From Bacteroidota bacterium (GTDB taxonomy: Bacteria > Bacteroidota > Bacteroidia > 2-12-FULL-35-15), in assembly GCA_021323165.1 (NCBI GenBank), contig JAJTCJ010000007.1, positions 1 through 62,583 of the forward strand: a DNA stretch of 62,583 bases, written 5' to 3'. The position numbers and the translations under genes were made by a program. Every line of letters starts with the position of its first letter. Position 1 is the first letter of the stretch. Below, piece after piece: positions 24,212 to 33,454 of the stretch. The notes beneath the pieces were generated by a model, which ran no database searches, was not told where the DNA came from, and saw only the letters and a list, made by a program, of their open reading frames with translations.

Positions 24212-25252
24212 TTAACGATAGATAAGTATCTCTTTCTTTCCGTCACTTTTCATATAACCACGATACATTCCTGCTGAGTTAAAAGGCATAGTAATATTTC
24301 CTTTTGCATCTATTGCAATCAGTCCGCCTTCTGCGCCAAGCGAAACAAGTTTTTTCATTATGACTTCATTTGCTGCGTCTGCGAGAGATAAGCCTTTATA
24401 TTCCATGAGTGCAGAAACATCATAAGCGACTACTGAACGAATAAAAAATTCTCCATGCCCTGTGCATGATACAGCGCAGGTTTTATTATTCGCATAGGTC
24501 CCGGCTCCAATGATGGGTGAATCTCCGACACGACCATATTTTTTATTCGTCATTCCTCCGGTTGAAGTTCCTGCGGCAAGATTTCCATATTTATCTAATG
24601 CTACCAAACCAACCGTTCCGAACTTTTCATCTTTAAAAAATACTTCAGAAGGCTTAATTGAACCTGTCGTATCAAGAACAGGTTTATTTAATTCCTTTTC
24701 TTTAATTTTCTGAAATTGGTTCCAGCGCTTCTGATCAAAGAAATAAGCTGAGTCCGCAAAGTCGCACTTACACTGAACGGCAAATTGTTCTGCGCCATTG
24801 CCAACCATCATAACGTGCTGTGATTTTTCCATTACACACCTGGCAGCGGTAATGGGATTTTTGATCTTTCTTACACCCGCAACAGAACCTGCCATTAATG
24901 TTTTGCCATCCATTATAGAGGCATCCATTTCGTTTTTTCCATCAGCAGTAAAAACAGAACCTTTTCCGGCATTAAACAAGGGAGAGTCTTCGAGGATCTT
25001 AATAGAAACAATAACGGCATCAAGGCTGCTGCCGCCTTTGCTTAGTGTATCATATCCTTTTTGCAAAGCTTCATTAAGTTTATCTGTATATTCTTTTTCA
25101 AGTTCCGGAGTCATGTTCTTTTTAAGAATAGTTCCGGCACCGCCATGTATTGCAAGTGCAAAATTTACATTCTGTTTCTGAGGTTTCTGTTGTGAAAAAA
25201 CAGAATTCTGAATGAATAAGATCAGAAAAATAAAAGAAATGTTTTTAGTCAT
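24212..25252 (-). CDS. Isoaspartyl peptidase / plant-type L-asparaginase (Ntn hydrolase)
   Basis: The 346-residue protein has a signal peptide (ending VFSQ) and the plant-type asparaginase fold: AIHGGAG near the mature N-terminus, NAGKGSVFTADGKNEMDASIMDG, and the autocleavage site GTVGLVALDKYG with catalytic Thr213. It continues with STGGMTNKKYGRVGDSPIIGAGTYA. Autoprocessing would give alpha and beta chains. The enzyme removes isoaspartyl residues from damaged or degraded peptides, here in the periplasm. It is convergent with the esterase gene (3-bp gap) and lies 11 bp downstream of a glutathione peroxidase gene on the same strand, probably in one transcript. Confidence 0.92.
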   Translation of the reverse strand: MTKNISFIFLILFIQNSVFSQQKPQKQNVNFALAIHGGAGTILKKNMTPELEKEYTDKLNEALQKGYDTLSKGGSSLDAVIVSIKILEDSPLFNAGKGSVFTADGKNEMDASIMDGKTLMAGSVAGVRKIKNPITAARCVMEKSQHVMMVGNGAEQFAVQCKCDFADSAYFFDQKRWNQFQKIKEKELNKPVLDTTGSIKPSEVFFKDEKFGTVGLVALDKYGNLAAGTSTGGMTNKKYGRVGDSPIIGAGTYANNKTCAVSCTGHGEFFIRSVVAYDVSALMEYKGLSLADAANEVIMKKLVSLGAEGGLIAIDAKGNITMPFNSAGMYRGYMKSDGKKEILIYR

Positions 25253-25263
25253 GTGGATTATTA

Positions 25264-25821
25264 TTACTCCAAAACTTTTAAGATCTCATCGCTTAAAGGA
25301 GAAACAGCTGCAGAATAAAATTTCAACAATTCTCCATTTTCACTGATCAGGTATTTGCAAAAATTCCAGCTTGGTTTCTCATCATTCCAGCCATTCTCTT
25401 CTTTATGGCTTAGCCAGTTATAAACAGGATTCTGGTTTTTACCAGTTACATCCGATTTTTCAAAAAGCTGAAATGTGACACCAAAGTTTTTTTTACAAAA
25501 CGTCCCAATATCTGTATTGCTTAAAGGTTCCTGTCCTCCGAAGTTATTTGCCGGAAACCCAAGAATCACAACTTTGTCTCCCTGAGTTTCATGTAAATGC
25601 TGGAGTTCTTCGTATTGGGGCGTGAAACCGCATTCAGAAGCAGTATTAACTATCATTACTTTTTTTCCTGTGTATTTACTAAAGAGAATCTCTTCACCAT
25701 CAATAGAACGAAATTTCAAATCATAAAAAGATCTGGTTTTGTTTTCTGTTGTTCCTGTTGGCTTGCTTGAAATTCCTTTCGGAGAAAATAATTTCAGGAA
25801 CTTATATTTTAGTTTTTTCAT
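25264..25821 (-). CDS. Glutathione peroxidase family protein (Cys form)
   Basis: The 185-residue thiol peroxidase has the catalytic tetrad of the family in cysteine form: Cys64 (NTASECGFTPQY), Gln97 (NNFGGQEP), Trp152 and Asn153 (WNFCKYL). It reduces peroxides, most likely with thioredoxin rather than glutathione, as is usual for bacterial Cys-type enzymes; this is inference. The N-terminal ~30 residues are a basic extension (KYKFLKLFSPKG) before the core, which might be a poorly defined export or membrane signal. It is upstream of the isoaspartyl peptidase gene and 149 bp from the helicase stop. Confidence 0.93.
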   Translation of the reverse strand: MKKLKYKFLKLFSPKGISSKPTGTTENKTRSFYDLKFRSIDGEEILFSKYTGKKVMIVNTASECGFTPQYEELQHLHETQGDKVVILGFPANNFGGQEPLSNTDIGTFCKKNFGVTFQLFEKSDVTGKNQNPVYNWLSHKEENGWNDEKPSWNFCKYLISENGELLKFYSAAVSPLSDEILKVLE

Positions 25822-25899
25822 AATGCTCTTTCATAATGGCTCTCACACTTTCTCGATACGTTTTCCGAAAAGGAAAACACTCGAAATGACTATCACACT

Positions 25900-25966
25900 G
25901 TGCTCTGCGACCTCTTCGTCTCTGCGAGAAACTTTTTCTTAGCGACTTAGTGTCTTTGCGGTAAAA
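25900..25966. repeat. CTCTGCGA / CTTAGCGAC dispersed element next to the helicase stop
   Basis: This run with CTCTGCGAC, CTCTGCGAGAAAC, CTTAGCGACTTAGTG and CTTTGCGG resembles the block at 6053-6128. In both places it touches the 3' end of a minus-strand gene. It is probably a dispersed intergenic repeat; no coding potential. Confidence 0.55.
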
Positions 25967-25970
25967 AAAA

Positions 25971-28412
25971 TTATCCTACTATCCTCAGCTTCGCAAACTT
26001 TACCAGCAATTGTTTGGATCCAATCCCTGCTTCAAACATCACTGTGACTTTGTTGTTCGGGAAATCTCCTTCCAAAGCGGTTACTTTACCATGTCCGAAC
26101 CGATCGTGCTGAACAAGTGTTCCGATCTGAAGATCACGTAAGCTTTCTGTATCAAAATCGCTGGTGTTTTTCGAAGCGGAGTTTATCTTCACCAGTTTTT
26201 TGCCCATCACAGGCCGCTGAACAAAGGTTTCTTTTGGCTTAGTGTTGATCTGTAATTTGGGTTTGGGTGAATAATCTTCGTTAGCAAATAATCTGCCCGG
26301 ACTTTCAACCGGCATCTCCAGGTATTTCGGATCAAGCTCTTCAATGAATCTGCTTGGTTCACTGTATACTAAATTGCCCCATTTGTAGCGTGTAGTGGAG
26401 TAGGAGAGTGTCGCGCGTTTTTCCGCCCGCGTTAAAGCTACATAAAATAACCTGCGTTCTTCTTCAAGATCAACGCGGGAAGTAAGCGACATTTGTGAAG
26501 GGAAAAGATTTTCCTCCAATCCCACGATATAAACGTATTTGAATTCAAGTCCTTTTGCAGCGTGAATGGTCATCAACACAACTTTATTCTTATCCTCTTC
26601 TTTCTCTGTCTTTTTATCGGCATCGGTCATTAATGCGATGTCTTGCATAAAAATGTCAAGTGTAGGTTCCAGAGTAATAGTTGCGTTTGCTTTTTGATCA
26701 GCCTCATTAGCGAAGAGATCTGCAAACTCAGTCACTTCTTTAAATGAAGGAACAACCGCTGCTTCATTTTCATTGGTCTCTGCTATCTCATCTATATTGG
26801 CATCTCCGATAGTTTCAATTTCACTTTCGGTGAATTCTTTTAAACCATTTAACAATTCCTGGATATTCTCATGACGGCTCACACCTTCAGGCGATTTATC
26901 GGCATAAAGATCACGAAGTATCCCGCAATGGGTTGCGATCTGTTGGCCAAGATCAAATGCATTGTGCGTTTTAAGCATTGCTGAAAAGCTCTTGATCATT
27001 GTTGCGAACTCATCCACTTTTGCTTTTGATCCCGCATTAAGTCCGATATCAAATTCATTGATATTTTCTATAACGGTCCATAAGCTTACATTGTGATCAT
27101 TTGCAGCAACGATGATCTTTTCAACTGTAGTGTCACCAATACCTCTTGCCGGATAATTGATGACTCTTTTCAATGATTCTTCATCGTGATTATTTATGGT
27201 AAGGCGATAATATGAAAGCAGATCTTTTACTTCTTTGCGCTGATAAAAAGATAAACCTCCGTAAATGCGATAAGGAATGTTTTGTCTGCGAAGTGCTTCC
27301 TCCATTGCACGTGATTGTGCGTTCGTCCGGTAAAGAATTGCGAAATCTTTGTTGTGTGCCTGCTCATTCATCTTCGTTTCGAAAATAGAATTTGCCACAA
27401 AATTTCCTTCAGCATTATCACTGTCGTTCCGTTGAACCTTGATCAGTTCACCTTCATCATTTTCGGTAAAGACATTCTTCTTTAGTTGTTCTTTGTTCTT
27501 CGCTATCACATTGTTTGCCGCACCAACAATATTTTTTGTAGAGCGGTAGTTTTGTTCAAGCTTAAATGTGTGCAGTTCAGGATAATCTTTTTCGAAATTG
27601 AGAATGTTCTGAATGTTTGCTCCCCGGAAAGCGTAAATACTTTGCGCGTCATCACCAACAACACAAACATTGCGGTAAGCTGCCGCAAGCTGTTTTACTA
27701 TTACATACTGAGAAAAGTTTGTATCCTGGTACTCATCAACAAGAATGTATTTGAATTTATGTTGATATTTATGAAGTACTGCAGGAAAATCACGCAATAA
27801 TATATTTGTATTAAAAAGAAGATCATCGAAATCCATTGCACCTGCTTTGAAGCAGCGTTTGCTGTACATTTCGTAAATGATTCCCATTTTAGGTTTTGCA
27901 GCCTGACGATCTTCTTCAAGAATCGTGGCATTACTTAAGTATGCTTTGGCGGAGATAAGATTATTTTTTGCTGATGATATTCTTGATAAAACACTACCCG
28001 GCTTATAAATCTTATCATCCAGTCCCTGTTCTTTTAAAATAGTTTTAATAAGACTTTTTGAATCATCGGTATCATATATTGTAAAGTTCTGAGGATATCC
28101 TATCTTTTCAGCTTCACTTCTCAGGATACGTGCAAACACAGAGTGGAATGTACCCATCCATAAATTTTTAGCTTCACCTGCACCAACAATTTTAGCAATA
28201 CGGTCTTTCATTTCCCGTGCTGCTTTATTTGTAAATGTAAGCGAAAGTATGTTGAAAGGGTCAATACCTTTGGTCATTAAATGCGCTATGCGGTAGGTAA
28301 GAACTCTTGTTTTCCCAGAGCCTGCACCGGCAATGATCATAACCGGTCCTTCAGTACATTCAACGGCAGCTCTTTGAACCGGATTTAATTCATCTAAATA
28401 ATTCTTCGACAT
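25971..28412 (-). CDS. uvrD: UvrD/PcrA-type superfamily 1A DNA helicase
   Basis: The 813-residue ATP-dependent 3'-5' DNA helicase acts in repair and replication-fork maintenance. Motif Q/I is LNPVQRAAVECTEGPVMIIAGAGSGKT (Walker A GAGSGKT at 29-35). Further motifs are LSLTFTNKAAREMKDR (Ia), ILVDEYQDTN (Walker B/II), VVGDDAQSIYAFRGA (III), LEQNYRS (IV), TIHAAKGLEFKYVYIVGLEE (V) and RRLFYVALTRA (VI). The C-terminus (LQIGTLVQHDRFGHGKV...) is the RNAP-binding Tudor-like domain typical of PcrA/UvrD. The ATG at 28412 gives the family N-terminus. Confidence 0.96.
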   Translation of the reverse strand: MSKNYLDELNPVQRAAVECTEGPVMIIAGAGSGKTRVLTYRIAHLMTKGIDPFNILSLTFTNKAAREMKDRIAKIVGAGEAKNLWMGTFHSVFARILRSEAEKIGYPQNFTIYDTDDSKSLIKTILKEQGLDDKIYKPGSVLSRISSAKNNLISAKAYLSNATILEEDRQAAKPKMGIIYEMYSKRCFKAGAMDFDDLLFNTNILLRDFPAVLHKYQHKFKYILVDEYQDTNFSQYVIVKQLAAAYRNVCVVGDDAQSIYAFRGANIQNILNFEKDYPELHTFKLEQNYRSTKNIVGAANNVIAKNKEQLKKNVFTENDEGELIKVQRNDSDNAEGNFVANSIFETKMNEQAHNKDFAILYRTNAQSRAMEEALRRQNIPYRIYGGLSFYQRKEVKDLLSYYRLTINNHDEESLKRVINYPARGIGDTTVEKIIVAANDHNVSLWTVIENINEFDIGLNAGSKAKVDEFATMIKSFSAMLKTHNAFDLGQQIATHCGILRDLYADKSPEGVSRHENIQELLNGLKEFTESEIETIGDANIDEIAETNENEAAVVPSFKEVTEFADLFANEADQKANATITLEPTLDIFMQDIALMTDADKKTEKEEDKNKVVLMTIHAAKGLEFKYVYIVGLEENLFPSQMSLTSRVDLEEERRLFYVALTRAEKRATLSYSTTRYKWGNLVYSEPSRFIEELDPKYLEMPVESPGRLFANEDYSPKPKLQINTKPKETFVQRPVMGKKLVKINSASKNTSDFDTESLRDLQIGTLVQHDRFGHGKVTALEGDFPNNKVTVMFEAGIGSKQLLVKFAKLRIVG

Positions 28413-28609
28413 TCTTCTGTAAATTCAATTAAGCTATAAAGATAAAACTTTGCTTTTGAGGAATTAAAATTGTTGAAAAGTTAATCGGCTATTTATTCAT
28501 GTTGCCAGACTAAGATTACCGCCATCTGAAAAATGAGAAATCAGCAGGATTTTTTTAAAAGTGATATTGGGTTATAATTGCAATTAAAGAACTCCCAACT
28601 TATAACCTT

Positions 28610-31600
28610 ATGAAAAACAAAGTACTATCCTTAGCATTCTGCATTTTCTTTATTGGTTTTGCTTCGATTCAAAAGTCAGCAGCACAATGTAGTACCAACG
28701 CTTCGATTTGTACTCCCGGAGTTGCCGGACCTTTTACGTTTGTTAACTCAGGCCCGGAAGTTAGCTCTTGTTTAGATTGGATGCCACAAAGCACTACAGC
28801 ATATATCATTCTTCATATAAATACAAGCGGACCCTTAAATATGCTGATCGATGGGAATAATACAGCCGGGTATCTTGATGTTGCAGTTTTTAATATACCT
28901 CAGGGACAAGCGCCTTGTGCAGCGATTCAAAATAATGCAAATGAATTGGGATGTAACTATGCGAGTGCGTATTCCGGGTGTAATCAATTTGGTAATGCAT
29001 TCGCGTGTGGGAGTTCAGTGCCTGCTCCGATTGTTGTTGCCGGCCAGGATTTGATGATCGTTGTTGAAAACTGGCAGGATGGTTTTTCAAGCTCTTCTAC
29101 TGATTTTACACTAACTCTTGGTCCTGCACCGGGTGCTCAAACAGGGTCACCAAATGCAACAGTTATTGGAGGAACGGGTCCTTTTTGTACCACATCTCCC
29201 GCTTCCCAACTTATAGCTTCAGATAATGGTGGTACATGGAGCGGACCGGGGACTTCTGCTTCAGGAATGTTTAATCCTGGTGTTGCAGGTCCGGGAACAC
29301 ATACTATCAATTATTCTATCGGAGTTCCACCGTGTAATTCCACATCAACAACAACAATTATTGTAAATCCTCCAACAGCACTCTCTATTTCCCCATCAGC
29401 CACTTCAATATGTTCTGGGCAATCAGTTACTTTGACAGCTTCTGGTGCATCCAGCTATTCATGGGCGCCTGGTGGTCAAACAACGGGAGCTATAACCGTA
29501 TCACCTGGCGGATCAACAACCTATACCGTAACAGCTCCGGGCTGTGCAAGCTCTGCAACTCAAACCATAAATGTTACTCCTTCTTCAAATCCTGCATGGT
29601 CTCAGCCACCTGTAATGTGTGTAAATGATGCATCGATCAACCTTAATTCATTGGTTACCGGCACTGCTGGTGGAACCTGGAGCGGAACGGGTGTAAGTGG
29701 TAATATGTTTAATCCATTCGGATTATCTGGAAGTATTCCCGTAACCTATACAGTTGGAACCCCTCCTTGTAGTGGAACTTCAACATTAAATATAACTGTT
29801 AATCCAAATACTCCTCCAACAATAACAAGTGTTCCAAATCAGTGTTCAGGATCCGCACCTTTTAATCTAACAGCTGATATTACAGGTGGTACATGGAGTG
29901 GAATAGGTATTACAAATGCAGTGACAGGAACTTTTGATCCTTCACTAGCTTCAACGAGCAGTGCAAATACAATTACCTACACATTATCGGGTTCGTGCGG
30001 TGGATTGGATAATATTCAGATCACTGTTGTTGCCGGGCCTGATGCTTCATGGAGTGCAGCAACACTTTGTGCAAATAATACAGCAATCAGTTTAGATTCA
30101 TTATTAACAGGTACCAATGGTGGTACATGGAGTGGTTCAGGTGTTACAGGTAACATGTTTAATCCTGCCGGATTAAGTGGCGGTATTCCTGTTACTTATA
30201 ATGTAGGCGGAGCTTGTACAGCTACCGCAACTCATAACATTACCGTTATTCCAAATTCTGATCCTTCATGGACTACTACTTCAATCTGCGAAAGCGATGC
30301 AGCTATCAATCTTAATACGTTTATAACAGGTACAAGTGGTGGGACCTGGAGCGGAACAGGTGTAAGCGGAAATTCATTTGATCCATCCGGATTATCAGGT
30401 AACATACCTGTAACATATACCGTTGGAACTCCGCCATGTCAATCGGTATCAACTCAAAATATAAATGTTGTTCCTGTTGCAGATGCCACATGGACTACAA
30501 CTTCTTTATGTTCGGACGCGGCTGCAATAAATCTTGATGCAGCGGTTACAGGAACAGCAGGCGGTTCATGGAGCGGAAGTGGGGTTACAGGCAGTTCATT
30601 TGATCCAGCCGGATTGAATGGTTCAATTTCGGTTACATACACTGTAGGCCCTTTAGGATGTCAGGCGAGCTTATCTCAGAATATAACAATTGTTCCTGCT
30701 GCTAATGCAGCGTGGACAACCACTGCAATGTGCACTAACAGTGCACCAATAAATCTTAATGCTTTAATAACAGGAACAACAGGCGGTACATGGAGCGGAA
30801 CAGGTGTAACAGGAAATATGTTTGATCCAACAGGTTTGACAGGTAATATTGCCATTAAATATCTAGTTGGTTCATCTCCTTGTCACGATAGTCTTGTTCA
30901 ATTCATTGCAGTAACGCCATCCGCTTCTTCAGCATGGACAGCGCCTTCGTTATGTGCGGGTTCAGGCCCTGTTGATCTTAATACAACAATAACCGGCACA
31001 ACAGGCGGAACTTGGTCAGGTACGGGAGTTAACGGGAGTTCTTTTAATCCCACAGGCTTAAATGGTTCAATCGTAATTACATATACAGTAGGAACATCTC
31101 CTTGTGTTTCAACTTCCACACAGTCTATAATTGTTATTGCTGATGCGAATGCAACTATCAATCCTGTATCTCCGATGTGTCAGAATTCATCCTCTATTAC
31201 TTTAACTGCGGCAAATAGTGGTGGAGCGTGGTCTGGAAGCGGAATTACAAATACCTCTGCAGGTACATTTAATCCTACTACTGCTGGTGTAGGAACAGAC
31301 ACTGTTATTTATACAATTGGAGGAGTCTGCGGAGATATAGATACACTTCTTGTTACTGTTATCGCTAATCCTAGTTCCGCATGGTCTATGCCTTCTACAA
31401 TATGTGAAAGTGAAGACCCGGTTGACCTCAATTCATTAGTTACAGGTACTTTGGGTGGAACATTTACAGGAAATGGAGTTAGCGGTTCAACATATGATCC
31501 ACAGGGATTATCAGGTAATGGAAGCATTACTTACAGTGTAACCCAAAACGGATGCTCTTCAACTTTTACACAGTTCTGTAGTGTGGATGCTATCAACGCC

Positions 31601-32110
31601 AGCTTTACGGCTACTCCGTTATCAGGTTTAGCACCGGTTAACGTAACAACAGTTAATACAAGTTCGAATGCAGTAGGATATTTTTGGAACTTTGGAAATG
31701 GAGACACATCCACAGTTACCAATGGAACAACTAGTTATTTCAATATGGGAGATTACACGATCATTCTTACTGCTGTTAATGCAAATGGTTGTATTGATAC
31801 TGCACGAATTATGATCCATATCGATGAACTTTCAGCTTTGGTGATTCCGAATGTCTTCACTCCAAACGGAGATGGTAAAAATGATGTGTTTAAACCTGTC
31901 ATAGCTGAAGGTATTGAGGAGTACAAAGTAACTATATATGATCGCTGGGGATTGAAAATGGAGGAGTTAACGAACGAAAATATCGGTTGGGATGGAAAAA
32001 CATCTGCGGGGGGGATTGCTCCAGACGGAGTTTATTATTATGTAGTCATGGGAAAAGGTGATGATAGTAAGATTTTTGAATTTAAAGGTTTCGTGAAATT
32101 ATATAATTAA
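28610..32110 (+). CDS. Large surface repeat protein with T9SS type B (gliding motility-associated) C-terminal domain
   Basis: The 1166-residue protein has a signal peptide (ending KSAAQ) and a Cys-rich N-terminal region of about 170 residues. An Ig/PKD-like module comes next, then nine modules of about 74 residues with the pattern W....C.....INLN..TGT.GGTWSGTGV.G..F.P.GL.G.I.VTY.VG..PC. Two of the nine (about 30000 and 31160) are variant. A PKD domain follows (FWNFGNGDTST), and the end is a type B sorting domain (IPNVFTPNGDGKNDVF, YDRWGLKM, GWDGK, APDGVYYYVV). It should be exported by T9SS and displayed as an adhesin or matrix protein. No SprF/PorP partner lies next to it. Confidence 0.88.
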   Translation: MKNKVLSLAFCIFFIGFASIQKSAAQCSTNASICTPGVAGPFTFVNSGPEVSSCLDWMPQSTTAYIILHINTSGPLNMLIDGNNTAGYLDVAVFNIPQGQAPCAAIQNNANELGCNYASAYSGCNQFGNAFACGSSVPAPIVVAGQDLMIVVENWQDGFSSSSTDFTLTLGPAPGAQTGSPNATVIGGTGPFCTTSPASQLIASDNGGTWSGPGTSASGMFNPGVAGPGTHTINYSIGVPPCNSTSTTTIIVNPPTALSISPSATSICSGQSVTLTASGASSYSWAPGGQTTGAITVSPGGSTTYTVTAPGCASSATQTINVTPSSNPAWSQPPVMCVNDASINLNSLVTGTAGGTWSGTGVSGNMFNPFGLSGSIPVTYTVGTPPCSGTSTLNITVNPNTPPTITSVPNQCSGSAPFNLTADITGGTWSGIGITNAVTGTFDPSLASTSSANTITYTLSGSCGGLDNIQITVVAGPDASWSAATLCANNTAISLDSLLTGTNGGTWSGSGVTGNMFNPAGLSGGIPVTYNVGGACTATATHNITVIPNSDPSWTTTSICESDAAINLNTFITGTSGGTWSGTGVSGNSFDPSGLSGNIPVTYTVGTPPCQSVSTQNINVVPVADATWTTTSLCSDAAAINLDAAVTGTAGGSWSGSGVTGSSFDPAGLNGSISVTYTVGPLGCQASLSQNITIVPAANAAWTTTAMCTNSAPINLNALITGTTGGTWSGTGVTGNMFDPTGLTGNIAIKYLVGSSPCHDSLVQFIAVTPSASSAWTAPSLCAGSGPVDLNTTITGTTGGTWSGTGVNGSSFNPTGLNGSIVITYTVGTSPCVSTSTQSIIVIADANATINPVSPMCQNSSSITLTAANSGGAWSGSGITNTSAGTFNPTTAGVGTDTVIYTIGGVCGDIDTLLVTVIANPSSAWSMPSTICESEDPVDLNSLVTGTLGGTFTGNGVSGSTYDPQGLSGNGSITYSVTQNGCSSTFTQFCSVDAINASFTATPLSGLAPVNVTTVNTSSNAVGYFWNFGNGDTSTVTNGTTSYFNMGDYTIILTAVNANGCIDTARIMIHIDELSALVIPNVFTPNGDGKNDVFKPVIAEGIEEYKVTIYDRWGLKMEELTNENIGWDGKTSAGGIAPDGVYYYVVMGKGDDSKIFEFKGFVKLYN

Positions 32111-32151
32111 AAATATATCTTTGGTAAAAACTAATCAGCCATTCTGGCAAT

Positions 32152-32301
32152 ATGAAAAAATTAAATCTGAAATTTTCCTTCTTTTTTATTTTCTTATCAG
32201 CTGGTGTTTTTGCCCAAGGCTTTGATTGCAGTTCTGTAAAAGGTTTCTGTACAGGAACATCAGTTATTTCCCCAAATTCTAAATTAAGGTTATGTTCCTG
32301 A
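32152..32301 (+). CDS. 49-residue exported small protein or adhesin remnant
   Basis: The ATG at 32152 opens a 49-codon frame with a clear signal peptide (MKKLNLKFSFFFIFLSAGVFAQ). The mature part is about 27 residues (GFDCSSVKGFC...LRLCS) with three cysteines. It lies 41 bp after the repeat adhesin and ends 3 bp before a strong terminator, so it would be in the adhesin transcript. It may be a real secreted peptide or the leftover N-terminus of a lost repeat protein. I cannot assign a family. Confidence 0.5.
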   Translation: MKKLNLKFSFFFIFLSAGVFAQGFDCSSVKGFCTGTSVISPNSKLRLCS

Positions 32302-32303
32302 TA

Positions 32304-32346
32304 AAACACTAAGACCGGCTCCATGCAGGTCTTAGTGTTTTATTAT
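32304..32346 (+). terminator. Strong rho-independent terminator
   Basis: A perfect 13-bp stem AAACACTAAGACC (32304-32316) / GGTCTTAGTGTTT (32328-32340) with an 11-base loop precedes T-rich sequence. It closes the adhesin unit just before the sulfotransferase genes. Confidence 0.93.
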
Positions 32347-32368
32347 TCTTTAAAAGTGTATTCATGTA

Positions 32369-33454
32369 ATGGTTGATCTAGATGAGCTTAACAACATTGA
32401 AATAAACTTTATAGTCGGTCATCCTCGTAGTGGTACCACACTAATGATGGTGATCTTTAATCAATATGATAATTGTATCTCCACACCTGAGATCCATCAT
32501 TTCATTTATTTTTATAAGAAGTATAGAAGCGTTCGGGAAGTAAGTGTCCGGTTGATATCTGATTATAAAGAGTATTTAAAGATGTTCTTTCATTACAAGA
32601 ACAGTCCGTTGATTGGACCATATAACTCAAAACTTTTGGATGATCTTCAACCCGGACAAAAAATCAGTTATTCACAGCTTACCAAACTTGTGTATTTATG
32701 TCTTTATGGTGAAAAAGGTTTGAATGGAAACATACAAGTAATAGTTGATAAAAATCCTTATTATTCTTTCCATATAGATAAAATATTTGAAGTGTTTCCC
32801 AAAGCTAAAATTATTGCCGCAGTGAGGGATTACAGAGCGTATTTGTTATCGATCAGGCAAAGCAGCCACACGTTTGTATCACAAAAATCATTTTTATATT
32901 TTGCGGTTTCCTGGAATGCATATATTAAAATGATCCTGAAAGCAAAAGAAAATAATAGTGGAAGTATAACAATACTTAAGTATGAAAGTTTAGTTCATAA
33001 TAAAGAAGAAGAAGTCCGGAAGTCTGTTGAGTTTTTAGGATTGAAATATGATAGTAATTTGTTCGACTTTCATTTATATGTGCAGGAAAGAATGAGAAGT
33101 TTTGAGATGCCTAAAACAGTGCATGACCGATTGATAAAAAAAATGAACGATTTGAGTATGCCAATCAATCCGAACCGAGTGTTTGCTTGGCGAGATTCAC
33201 TTACACTGGAACAAAGAAAGCAAGCAGAAATTATTTGTGGCGAATGGGGAGTTAAATTAGGATATAAGACGGAAACCACATATAACTTAATTGATCGTTT
33301 ATTTGTAAAATTTTCAGCCTTATTTTATTACATAAGGGTAGGTATGTTCTTATGGATAAATTCACCTGATATCTTTTTTTATAATGAATTCAAAGTGACA
33401 AAAAAAAGAAAAGCTCTGGAAGAATCTGTCAAAAGAAACCGTTTAGCAGAATGA
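32369..33454 (+). CDS. PAPS-dependent sulfotransferase (1)
   Basis: The 361-residue cytosolic-type sulfotransferase has the 5'-phosphosulfate loop GHPRSGTTLM near residues 17-26. The 3'-phosphate site is AAVRDYRAYLLSIRQSS, and DKNPYYSFHIDKIF is the family segment before it. Such enzymes move sulfate from PAPS to hydroxyls or amines of sugars, lipids or small molecules. The stop overlaps the start of a second sulfotransferase by 4 bp (ATGA), so translation is coupled. No PAPS-making genes are in the window. The position beside the halopyrrole operon suggests sulfation of the same product (inference). Confidence 0.88.
   Translation: MVDLDELNNIEINFIVGHPRSGTTLMMVIFNQYDNCISTPEIHHFIYFYKKYRSVREVSVRLISDYKEYLKMFFHYKNSPLIGPYNSKLLDDLQPGQKISYSQLTKLVYLCLYGEKGLNGNIQVIVDKNPYYSFHIDKIFEVFPKAKIIAAVRDYRAYLLSIRQSSHTFVSQKSFLYFAVSWNAYIKMILKAKENNSGSITILKYESLVHNKEEEVRKSVEFLGLKYDSNLFDFHLYVQERMRSFEMPKTVHDRLIKKMNDLSMPINPNRVFAWRDSLTLEQRKQAEIICGEWGVKLGYKTETTYNLIDRLFVKFSALFYYIRVGMFLWINSPDIFFYNEFKVTKKRKALEESVKRNRLAE

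Noticed and set aside
30454-31722. Long open frames on the minus strand opposite the 1166-residue adhesin (and opposite the giant adhesin)
   Set aside because: They mirror the Thr/Gly/Ser-rich coding repeats on the other strand, lack starts with signals or known domains, and break at random points.
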